Below, one piece after another: positions 21,416 to 32,500 of a DNA stretch of 64,000 nucleotides; within the stretch, counting starts at the first letter, position 1; every line of letters starts with the position of its first letter. The stretch lies in assembly GCF_000006565.2 (NCBI RefSeq), contig NC_031468.1, positions 1,698,747 through 1,762,746 on the forward strand, written 5' to 3'. Source of the stretch: Toxoplasma gondii ME49. Its lineage: Eukaryota > Apicomplexa > Conoidasida > Eucoccidiorida > Sarcocystidae. A program made the translations under genes and the position numbers. The notes beneath the pieces were generated by a model. The model made no database searches, was not told where the DNA came from, and saw only the letters and a program-made list of their open reading frames with translations.

Positions 21416-23758
21416 AATTTCGCTGCTCTCTTGCAGCCACAGGACGCATCCGAGTGGTAATACCCTGTCGGCGTGAGCGGGCGGGTGGGCGACACAGTGG
21501 CGTGTGTGGGAGGCTTCTCTGGGTAAAACGCCAAGCAAGGAACGTGGCTGAGATTCTGCTGTTTTCTTGAAAGCGCCCTATGCAAAGAGTCCTGTCTCCA
21601 AGTTGTGTTTATTCCCTGTCCGATGATCTGGTGAAGGGGACGGGCAGCTGCGGTGCGCCAACGTTGGAGCGTTGACGATCCGCGGAGTACACAGAGTTTT
21701 GTATGAGGGGTCGTCGGTTGTCGAGATTCTTGTGAGGATATGAAGTACACGTTCCGACCTTAATGAGGGTTACCTGCGTTTCCTAGTGGGATGGCAGGAG
21801 CAAACGCGCGATGGAAGAGAAAATATCTGTGTGGGCGCCTTCCGGACAGCAGTTGCAGCGGAGGGGACAACGTCAGATTTCCGAAGAAGCGTACGCCTGT
21901 GTTTTTCGTCGTTTGATGACGTCGCTTTGGCCGGGAAACGACGTGGAACTTGATGGAGTCAGTTGGGGAGAAGCTCGCGGCCGGGATGCCAAGACACTTG
22001 GTCGTTAAAACGTTTGAAATCTAAGAGCCACCGAATGCGCTAACAACCTTGAGTTGGCTTACAACCACGTAGGCCATCAGCAACTTGTGCAGCGGACGAT
22101 GAAAACCTCTCAACTCTTGAAACGGAAGCTGTGCCTTTTCGCTCGACCTGGAAAAGCTGTTTTGGTTGCATCTGTCTTGAGCCCTTTCTCAGTACGTCAA
22201 CATTGCACTTCAGCTCTCTTTGTTAGTTTCAGAATATAAAGGGCCATGCTGGGCTCCCAGATACGGTTGCTTTCCTTTCGCGTTGGTGGATTAGACAACA
22301 AACCATGTGAGTTTGATTCACGACGAACCTACACCTAAGCTGAGTATCAGTACTCTCCAGTCGGAGACCTCTCCAGTACCGCTCTCCGTTTATATCAGCC
22401 ACTTCATTCGGCGTAGTCATCTGCCTAATCGACTAAGCAAAAAATGGAGGCGCTGATTCTTAGAAAGGAAGTTTACAGATTTAGATCCGAGCGAGATATG
22501 GAGTTGGAGCAGAAAACTAGGCAATCGATGGATGCCCGGATACTCTCCAACCGCACAGCTCAACGAAATGTCCGTCAGACAGCAGAGGAGACTGTTATAG
22601 TTAACCGCATGCCAGACGCCAGTACGATCCGAGCAGCACAGTTTACACCGCGTTGCTCTTGTAGCAAACAGTCGAGCAGAAACTACGAAAAACTGCACAG
22701 TGCCTCATGTATCTGGTTGTCCTGCACTCATATGGAGAGTGGCACACATAAGAATCGAGGAGTCGTCCAAGGGGTTTTAAAGAGAATGTGTGAACACTAC
22801 TTTCCCATCATATTTAAATGACAAGCTCAACCCACCTGCACGGAGTTCCAGCTGTTTCCGGAGCCCAAGTCTTGTACGGGTGTTCTAGGGTCGAGTAAAT
22901 GCGCAGCTACGAGCTAAGAACCTACCGCCGCAGTCACACAATGCCGTCACGACTGGGTGAGAACAAAAAAAAGAAGAGATTTCTTGTTTGTGTGTGTTAA
23001 TGCGTCCCCGCGGAAAGCATCGGTTTTCTCTCCTACTTATTGCACGAGTGTGCAGAGTTGCAGCAGCCGGAGACACAGAGGATTCGCCTGTCTCCGTTGC
23101 GAAAGGGGGTCGACGTACGGATTCATCAGATCTCTTGGACTCGAGCATTGTAAAAAACGTCGAGTCCTTAACCCGTTACATCCTTTTATTTCCGGCTTTT
23201 CGTTTTATCTGGTTGCAACACGGTGACTGGGGTCGGCAGTCCAGAAGAGAAACTGCGCGGGCTGCTACTGGGGGTTGGATAACGCACCCGGGACTGTGTG
23301 CGTTGCTCTGGAGAGCATTGGATACTCCCGCTTATGATTTATGGCCGTGAGAAGACCAAACGAATGCCGCAAAATGGTGGATGTGTCTGCGACTCACTCT
23401 GCAGACACTATATTTGTTGGTCAGTTCAGGGTTCGAGACGGATGGGTCATCGGAACGGCATGCAGAGACAGCGGTGCTTTCCCGGCGACTGCGTCGTTTC
23501 GCCGGAACGGGGATGTCGCAACTGCGCATGTCTTGATGGTTAAGAAACAGAAACAGACAGGCTGGATCATTGGACGCCAGAACATACTTGCCGTAGACGG
23601 TCGATAAATCTGAATCACGCCTCTTGCGAGTTCATCAGACGGTGTGCTCAAGCTCCATTCAAAGGGCTCTCTCTCAGCCGAGCCGTAGAGGGGACTCGCG
23701 TGCGTATCAACGCATAAAAACACTATTTTCACCACTGTTTCCTGCTCAGTTCGGGATC
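21416..23758. other. Intergenic region, 2.3 kb, with no supported gene
   Basis: Short open frames occur, for example 22444-22821, but none has a domain, codon bias like the neighbours, or splice partners. No TA tracts of note. Confidence 0.55.
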
Positions 23759-25842
23759 ATGGCGGAGCCGGAGGCCAGCTGCGGCTTTGCGGCACCGAAA
23801 GAGGATGAAGACGAGCAAGAGCCGTTCTGCACAGGAAAATGCACAGCCGAAGCGCTTATCGTTTTCTTCGTTTACACGTTGGTTGTCTTCGGCTGTACGC
23901 TTCTGACTAAATTCGGCACCGGGAGCCTCGTCGTTACCGCCACAATCCCTGTGGCCGTCCTTTTCTTCTTTGTTTTCTATGTAAGGTGCCAGCAGGCAGA
24001 GGGAGACGTGTTGGTTCGGACTTTCGGCTGTGATAGTGACGCCGTGTGACACCGAGACAACGCAACAGTGAAATGACTTCCTAGAAATCATGTTGTGTTT
24101 GCTGCGTTTGCAGGTTTTCGGTCGTCAGATACCTTCGAAACAGGTGAGAAACCCGAGCTGCTTTTGTTAGGATAGTCGAATGCTTTCACGCGAACCCGTC
24201 AAAGATAACCGGCTCGTGACACCACTTGACATCGTACGTGAATGGTCTGTTCCAGCGTACTATGTGGAGTTAAAAAAGTAACTGAATCCAAAACCAGTTG
24301 ATCAAACGGCTCTGTATGTGAAGAGCGTGACAATGCAGATCGCCTACGTGGCACTCTCGACACTGGCCCTTGCAGTTCCACTCTCGTTGGTGCTGCCGGT
24401 GGTGAGGTCGGGATGGATGATGGTCATCCGCCTGCTGGACTTTGCCACGTATCGCCCAGATAAACCCTGGTTTGTGAGGCCAGGCTACCCTCTGTGGAGC
24501 TTCGTCGACACTTTCCTGTTGGAGGCAACCATACAAGAGCTGATCAAGTACGCGGTGATCTACAAGGCGTTCTCAAAGAAGCTAATTCAACGACCGGGCG
24601 ATGTAATCGTGTACAGCGCCGTCGCCTCTTGCGTGATTGCTACGGTATGAGAAATGAGCGAGATGGTTTTGCGGCAAGGCTGTTTCTTGCCGCCCACACA
24701 ACCCCAGCTTACACCCCAAGAGCCTTTGTTTCCATCGTAGCATGCGTGCGTTGTGGAACTGCTATGCTTTTTTCTGGTGCAGGCTGACGTCGGCATGCAA
24801 GCACTGAAAGTTGTGTCGTCGCTAAGGAACATGCCTACCGTTGTCCTGATCTCAGGACCGGTCACGGGGAGAGGACCCAGTCCACATGGATTGCCAGACC
24901 ACCAAGCCGGTATCCTGTGGTCCTTCACGTTGTACTACGCTGGGTTCATTGTTCCAATGCAAGTGGGCACCGGGTTCATCCTTGCGTGCACCCTGGCTGG
25001 CAGAGAGCTTCTTCACCGAAGAAAATCTTTTCTTCAGGTGAGTTATGAATGCGACATGGGTACTTTCGCTGAACGACCACAGCATGGCGGACCCGCGTGT
25101 GAAACACGGTTGTCTGAGTTGTGCTTGTATGGGTATTGCTGCAGATCATCCGGTGGCCAATTCTGCTACACGGGGCTCCAGTCTTCGCAAGCCAGATCCT
25201 CAGACGTAAGCCGATCTTCGCTAACAGCGTCACTTCCAATGCTTCGTTAACCCCGCGCTATTTTACTCAAAATGTTGCTCTGCAGCTTTGTCCAATTTTG
25301 CTGCGCAGACATTTCCCATAACGAAGCACACCGCGTTCTTCATGGCGCAGATCCAGCGACTCTGACTTCTGCGGAGCTTTCGAGGCTGGGTTCATTGACG
25401 GCCCTTTTGCAGTTCACTGTTTGTGCCTTGATGGCGTTGGGCGTCTGTATCACGTTTATTCTGTCCAGGTGAGCGACTCGGTAGCAATGGGCTGCACTAT
25501 TAGCGCAGTATCAGTTCCTTTTGTGGCTGTGGATGAATCGATTCTCACTGTCTGGTGCCAATTTCCTGATCAGGCTACTATATCTGAGGTTGGTGAGAAC
25601 CCTTGGGACTCACTCGCTTCCGACAACCGCTCTGCCGGCAAAGACAGGCTTCCTCTTTTCGTGGCAAGATGTGTTCGAAGCAGAAAACTGTTCCACGTGA
25701 CTGCCACATGATAGCTCGTCTTCCATCTTCTCGAGGCAGTTTCCGTAAGGAACGCTTGTCGCGTAGAATGCAATATACACTCCGTGAGCGACTAGTGACG
25801 ATGCCGTGTTTTAGGTCCGTGTTCGCCAGCGCAGCCGATTAG
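23759..25842 (+). CDS. Multi-pass membrane protein, divergent PrsW/CPBP-like
   Basis: Exons 23759-23980, 24114-24143, 24339-24644, 24783-25037, 25145-25205, 25351-25468 and 25815-25842 join in phase to give 339 aa. After an acidic, Cys-containing N-terminus come about eight hydrophobic segments. PrsW intramembrane proteases carry a Glu-Glu-x-x-Lys motif in one membrane helix and His motifs in later ones. Here the matching segment reads ATIQELIKYAVIY, so the first Glu is Gln. A later helix holds WPILLHGAPVF, which fits the His motif but lacks the usual following Asp. The Glu of the intervening helix is not seen. The protein may be a distant member or a non-catalytic relative. The third exon acceptor (24338) has a poor pyrimidine tract. 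An alternative acceptor near 25284 would end the protein about 40 residues earlier than this model. Location is membrane; no signal peptide is obvious. Confidence 0.5.
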
Positions 25843-27860
25843 CTGTGGGGAGATATTGGCATGTTTGCTAAACGCCAGCGCGATACAATATAGTGATACC
25901 GGTAAATATGCTTTTTATGAATGATGCTCCGCGGACACATCCACAAGTGTACAACTTTTGAAATGCTCGACGGGCACTCCACGGGAGCGCCGCGCAGATA
26001 ATCCCTCTCTATACGGTGTACGGACACCTAGCTGCTTCACCCTCGAAAGTGGGCAACGCAGCTTACACTCATGATCGCGTCGAACTACGCGAATCTTTGA
26101 AATACGCTCGACACGATGAGGGGGCTTGGACTGGTGTTCGCTCTGGCCCCTTTGGCTCCAATCGCCGTGTTGTTGGCAAGGGCAGATTCTTCGAAGCCGT
26201 TTCCAGTTCGTTGTGAGCTTCGCATTTCGAAAACACAGTACCTCTGTTTGCAGTTGGTTATTCTGGTTGACATTTAGTCATCAGCGATGTGGAACGTCGA
26301 CTAAAAGACCAGTACGGAGGTCCGTGAGCCAATTCTAATGTAGACCCACGACGGCTGCATAACTTCCTTTCCAGTAGCTGCGGAGCTTTCCTACTTCAGG
26401 TCAGCTTTCCAGTCCTAAACTTCCACTGTTTTGCCTTTAGCATATCTGAGTCTCAGGGGAATGCTGAAGCACTTTTATGAACTGTAAGGCTGAGGGAGGA
26501 AGTCCATGCCTACAACAACTGTCGATGAATGATCCTTGTGAAGGCCGGACAATTTAGCACCAGAAGATGAAAAAGCCGTCGAGGTACGAAGACACACCAT
26601 TCATCTGCACCCCACTCGCTGCCAAAGTCTTTCTGCAGACGACGCTGAAAGAGCACATCGGCTCCGACTTCTACGATCAATACAAGTTTATCCAAACGAC
26701 GGTCCGAGTGTTACGATGCTGAGAGCAAAGCAGTGTGTCAACATGTCCCTGCAGAGTGCTGCTGATGAGGATACCGTCAAAGTTAAAAATTTCATTAGGA
26801 TGTTGAAACAGCAGTTTCATAAGGTAGTGTGCGGTGGAATTGAGTCACCATGCGGTTTCCATAGCTTTCCCTGCCCTAGCTCAGACAAATCGAAGATGTC
26901 TATGTAAAGCCGAACTGGAGCCACTTTCAAGAAATATCAGCGGCGTCGAAAGCTATGCCGGTGAGCGCGCCTCCTCCGCACGACTCACGAATCTCGTAGA
27001 AATTGCTTCCGCAGATCCAGACCGGGGGTACGATCAAATGAACCTGCGTTTGGTAAACTGTAGATATTACCTTCCTCGACACTAGATGTGCCGTGTAACA
27101 GCGACGCGTCGTGCAAGAGACTGGAGGTGGGTCGACTCTCTTTTGGACGGCTTTATATTGTTTCCATAGCCTCGCGTTCTAGCACCTTGTCAACACCTGC
27201 AACTACGCGAGGTATGAGGCATATTTCCAAACCAGCTTCAGATGCTTAGGTGGCTGACACGCTGCTGTTAGGAAAGGAGCAATGGTAGCTAGTGGCATGT
27301 TCAACGTTGTCACGCACGTTTTGAATACAGTGATGTCTGTTCTATGCGGCTGTCTGTTTGTGGGACCGGTGCACCTATGTGTGCTCAAAAACTTCCCGGT
27401 AAGGCTCTCTCGCTCGCATCCTGTAACCTGAGAATGCATCTCCGGCGTGAAGTACACTTGCAAACTGCCGTACCCGGTCTACTCTTCGCTCTTCATGGCG
27501 ACATCTCAAGGTGAGTAGCACAGTCAAAAACGTCGCTGCAATTCGCAGAGGCATTGTTCGCAGTCTGGGAGGCAGTGAAGGCGACCACGTCTGTCTGTCG
27601 GTGAGTATTGATATCAACACGGCACGCGCCTCCCTGGGTAACCCATTCGGTGAGTGCAGGGTTTACGGAGACCCCGGATTCAGCAGCCTCGTGTCCTAGC
27701 TTCCAAAACAAGAACCGAGAAGAGTTCTGTGCATGGCCTCAACCAGTCGTTTAGTCACTAGTGGACAGGTGTACCGGCCTGCGCATTAATTCAATGTGTC
27801 AGATTCACCCTATCCCCGCATTCGCGGCACGGTCCCGCGAGCCACCTGCCTTGTACAACT
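25843..27860. other. Intergenic region between convergent genes, 2 kb, with no supported gene
   Basis: It lies between the PrsW-like gene (plus) and FabZ (minus), so it holds both 3' flanks. Only short unsupported frames were found. A degenerate palindrome (GGTGTACGGACACC) lies near 26016. Confidence 0.55.
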
Positions 27861-28650
27861 TCATCGTACGAGTGCAAATGTCATCTCGCCAACTTCTATA
27901 GCTGGCTTTCCGTCCACGAACGCCTTTCCAGTAGCTTTTGCGATGCCAAACTTCTCTTTCCATGCAGTCAACTCGACCTCCATGACCAAAGTGTCGCCTG
28001 ATGCACACGCAGACACGCGCAACAACACGACTTGTTCTCGATCACTCTCTCTCTCCGTTTTAGCTGAAGGCTGAGGGGATAGACGCCTTACCTGGTACGA
28101 CGGGTTTCTTCCATTTCACACCGTCTACACCTGCGAAGAAGAAATTCCCTTGGCCGTTGCTAATTGGAGGCTGCAAAGCGACGATGCCCGCAAGCTGTGC
28201 TAAAGCTTCCACCTGCAGGACGCCTGGCAATATTGCTCGGTGTGGAAAGTGACCGTTGAACTGGTCTTCGTTTGCCGATATTTGCTTGACACCAACCGCA
28301 CGCTTTCCCGGCTCGAACTCGAGGACTTTGTCCACGAGCAAGAAGGGGAACCGGTGCGGCAGAATCTCGCGGATTTTTTCGACATCAAACACGGGGTTAG
28401 CTGTGCTTTCCGTTAGTCCAGAGATTTCTTTCGCACCACGCCACGCCGAGGAAAGCGAGGTGACTGACGGCGGGTCAAGCCGTGAGGTGGAGATTCCTCG
28501 TCCAGCGTGCGCTGAACAGCCTGGTAAGACAGATCCGGCAAGCCCAGATTGTCCGGCGCAGAACCTGGAACCTGGACCGACAGTAAATGCTTCAGATCGA
28601 CAGATGAGAGACAAAACACAAACTGCTACGAAAAGAATAAGGTTCTCCAT
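27861..28650 (-). CDS. FABZ: Beta-hydroxyacyl-ACP dehydratase FabZ, apicoplast
   Basis: Two exons on the minus strand, 28650-28092 and 27997-27861, give 231 aa. FabZ dehydrates beta-hydroxyacyl-ACP in the type II fatty-acid synthesis cycle. The core runs from about residue 88 (DVEKIREILPHRFPFLLVDK) to the end (GEMTFALVR). The active-site tunnel residues are visible: His134 in NGHFPHRAILPG and Glu148 in VLQVEALAQ, both in their family context. The N-terminus MENLILFVAVCVLSLICRSE is a hydrophobic signal peptide followed by a Ser/Arg-rich, low-acid stretch to about residue 70. This is the usual bipartite targeting signal for the apicoplast. An upstream in-frame Met at 28905 would bury the signal peptide, so 28650 is the better start. 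The gene is head-to-head with the CHERP-like gene. Confidence 0.97.
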
Positions 28651-29573
28651 TGCTGCTTGGGAGCGAGTAGTTGAAGCGTGCGCCACCGTGCGGCTTCGCT
28701 GTCTCCGCCTGCCACGCACAGAGATCCACCCAGAAGCTCGAGCGAAGCAAGTTAACCGGAGTTTCGTGGTACGGCGCACACAGAAGAGAGAGACAGAGAG
28801 ACACTCAAGAATCAAGTGCGATTCAGAGAGAAAAACGTACACACTCCTCTCGCTTCTTTTCTCCTTGAATTGCGTTCTTTCGCGGTCGACTTCTTCGAGA
28901 GCCACGGAGATGCGCAGGGGGGGCCCGTGTTCTGTGCGGCGGCCATGCGCCGTGGTCGTGTTTCCGATACCAACACTGGTGCGGTCTGTGGAAAAGCTGT
29001 TGGCTAAGCAATGTGTCGACGCGAAAAAGCGGGGAGCGGCTGCATGTGCTGCCCCGGCGGAACATCGACTCGCGAGAAAGTCTGCCTTTTCTAGTGGGTT
29101 CGTCCAAAGCGCCGTTTTTGCGGGTGCCTTTTCATGTTCATTGCCTCGTCAGATTCTTCCCTCGGGAAGCCAACAACGGTGGTTCCACGCTTTCCTCCTG
29201 TGGACGGCCGTGACCCTCCAGATGTTCTGCCCCTTCGCTGCTGTCCGTCGCATGCGGACTGCAGTCGTGGTCGCTCCCGGCACCGTTTCTCTTCATCCCC
29301 TTTTCTCTTAGATCCCGCGCATCTGCTTTTCCGCATTTTTCATCAAGACTAGGATCCGCGGTTCTCTCGGTTGGAGGGCGGCATCACAGGATTTTTCCGG
29401 GCAGACGAAGGTCTGCGGTCCTCCCTCTGGTGCTTGCGCGAATAGGTTGGCGCTGCAGCGCGTCTTCTTTTCCCGGCGTTTCTTCCTACGCGCGACGTGA
29501 GTTTCGATCCTTAGCCAGTCTGGTGTTTCTTGTCATTTTGCCGCTCCTACTGCTTCCTCGCCATTCGTGCACC
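28651..29573. promoter_or_regulatory. Shared upstream region of FabZ (minus) and the CHERP-like gene (plus)
   Basis: The 923 bp between the two start codons must hold both 5' UTRs and both promoters if the starts are right. Long open frames on both strands here are antisense or UTR shadows. GAGAC-type repeats (GAGAGACAGAGAGACAC) occur near 28788-28805. No defined core promoter element can be assigned. Confidence 0.45.
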
Positions 29574-32500
29574 ATGTGGCCAGCCACGCCGTCTCCGTGC
29601 GGCACAGGAATGCAGCAGACACCCCCTGGAAGTGCCGGCTACTCCCTGGGGTCGGCTGGCGGGAGTACTGGGCAGTACGTACAGCCGAGCTACGACCCGC
29701 AAAACTACAATCAGCAGCATCAGATGTACGCACAAAACGCGTGCGACTACATGCAGACGCCGTCGCAGACGCCTTACGCGCACTCGGCGAGTCCGTACGG
29801 TCAGCAGGGCAGAGATTTCTCTCAGCAAGGCATGAACTATGGCCAGCAAGCTTCTGCGGCGGGTTCCAGTTACTCGCAGACGCCTGGAGGCGGCTACTAC
29901 GGCACAGGTCAAGGAAGTCTGGACTACAGCCAGCAGTACCACGGCACTCCGCCTGCGCCCGTCGTCTACAGCCCACCCAATGCGGGTTACCGAGACGGGA
30001 GTTCGATTGCAAACAATTTCTACTCGCAGCAGGGAGCGTACCCGAGTCACCCCGGGGGGTACGAGCACACCGTGGGGTATGGGCTGCCGCAACCCGTCCG
30101 CCCTCCCGCCGACCCCGAACTTGTCAAGCGCATCCACACCATTGCAGGTGAGAGCTAGGGTGTAGAGACAGCGCGATGACGAAGGGGCGGTTGGCGGCTG
30201 GTTCGTCATCGCGGGTCGCGGGCTCGTCACGAAAAGCGGTCGAGCACTGTGCTCGCTCGGCATCTGAGTTCAGCTGTATGCACCCTGCGCCTCATCAGCA
30301 ACTGGACTCGAGGGACAGGTGGGAGCGGGGAGGACGTGTGCTCCCCAGAGGCGGGGCTGATGCGCGCGACTGACGGAGAGATGTCGGGGAATGGCCTTCT
30401 TTGCCGCTACGTGAAGAAACTAACAAGCCGCCAGGCTGCCGTTTTCGAGACGCGCTTCGCCCCTGTGTTGTCTCCCCTTGTTCGCCACTGCGTGAGACCT
30501 TTTTGCCACGTTCCTCCCTCTCGAGGTTTTCTTTTTTGCGCAGAATACTGCTGCCGCAATCCGGAGATGGAGGCTCTGGTTCGACAGCGAGACGGGGCCG
30601 ATCCTCGCTTCGCATTTATCAATGGTGGAGAAGGCTACGACTACTTTCGCTACGCAGTCAGCTGCCTCCAGCAGGGCCTGGATCCCAGTGAACAGGCTGC
30701 AGCGGTCGAGGGCAACATGCAGAACGTGGTAAGGAGACGGAGCAGTTTCGGTCTGTTCATTGTGGTGAGTTTTGTGCGTTTGCTCTTTCTCCGAGGTTTC
30801 GTTTTTCTGTCGCGCTGAGTCTGTGTATGTGTGTGTGTGTGTGTCTTTTCGCGCGCTCTGAATTTCTCGTGGGACGCAACTTCTCCTTCTTTGCTGCAGG
30901 GAACAGAGACAGGAGACGCGAACCAGCTGACGAGAGAGTTCGACATCGATTCCCTCATTATGCAGTACCAAGGCAAGCAGGAGAAGGGTAGTCTTCGCCT
31001 CGTGTGCTTCTTTCACATCTCATCGTTCTAGGCTGCATCTGTGTTTCTTCGCTTCCTTTTCTTGTGTCGGTCTCTCCGGTCCTTCTGTTCTTCCTGTCCG
31101 TCTGTCTTTTCCCTTTGGTATGTGCCGCATGTCCTCTTCATCTTTTTTTCCGCGTATACTTTCGTACTGGGGAATACGCGAGCACGTTCCTTTTATCACA
31201 GGTATTTGCGTGTGCATTTACTCACGAGAACGTATTGTACAGCCACCGCGAAGACTGGAGTTGTCTGTATCTCTCTAGGTACGGGGCATTCTCAGTATCT
31301 GAGGTGTTCCCGTATCTCTGCTTTGCTCGATTTGAGTTAGACCGACGCACAGGCCTGTCTCAGCTGTCCTTTTTCAGACATTTCGTGCGTACTGCCTCCT
31401 CACACAACCAGGCACCGGTTTTGTTTTTCTGCAGAGCCGCCGGAGCGCGCTGCCCTCTCTGAAGCGCTTGCGAAGGAGCTCGACGGTGAGTTTATCCGGC
31501 AACTCAGATCAACAGGGAATGTCCTCGAAACTTTAGTAATCACACGTTTCGGGGAATCTCCAGCGCGAAACATCAACCAAGCTTCGTCAAAGCAGAGAGA
31601 AACCCAGAAGTAGAGAGATGTAGCCACATATGCCGAGAAACACACATGATCTTTGTCACGTCTCGGAGAAAAAGGGAGGCCGTTTTCTCTTCGTCACAAA
31701 ACCGTAAATGTATACGTGTAATTATATGTATATATGTATATGAATATATGTTTATAATGACAGACAGATCCACGTCTTTATACATGTAAGTCAGATATAT
31801 ATATGTATATCCGTAAACAACGCAGTTTTTTCAAAATCACATCTTCACCAGTATATATATATATATACATATATATATCGGTATATTTGCGTGTGTGTGC
31901 AGTTGCACCTATCTGGAGAGGGGTTGTGTTATCCAGTCTGTGTGTTTATCATTTTCCTTTTTTAGATGTAGTGCTATCTCTGGAGAAGCAAGCGACGTCG
32001 ACGGCGATCCGTAGCGGGCGACACTGGATGGAAGTGAACGGCGGGGGGAGTGAGGAGGCAGCGCAGAGTCTCGCGTGTGCACTGAAGAAAAAACAAGCGA
32101 CCCTCGGCAGTTTTCTCCATAAATTGAATGTCCTCTACCTCGTTCACGACGTGGTTCAGGTACGCGAATGCGAAACAGTTGGTAGAAAAACGCACAAAAA
32201 AAGAAGCATTTTCCATTGCCGCGATTACTGTCGCGGTGGTATCGGTGTTGAGACGCCCGGTGGCCACGGAGATTTTGTTTGCGCGTTGTCCTCGTCGTAG
32301 GGGAAGAGAACTTAGATCCCGCGTACAGGCGGGATGCAAAAGAGTCCGCAGTACCATGCACATTGTCTCTTCTGGACGCTTTGTTCTGCGCATGTAACTA
32401 CGTTGACGTGAGTCTCTGCATGCACTTCGCTATCTCGTCATACACATACACGTATATATGTATATATGCATATTTATGTATTTAAGCATATATATATAAA

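Noticed and set aside
22444..22821. Plus-strand open frame of 125 codons in the spacer before the PrsW-like gene
   Set aside because: Could be a small gene, but it has no homology I can recognise, no splice context and no strong start context.
28256..29311. Plus-strand open frame of 351 codons
   Set aside because: It is antisense to FabZ exon 1 and its upstream region. FabZ is certain, and this frame has no domain or proper start context.
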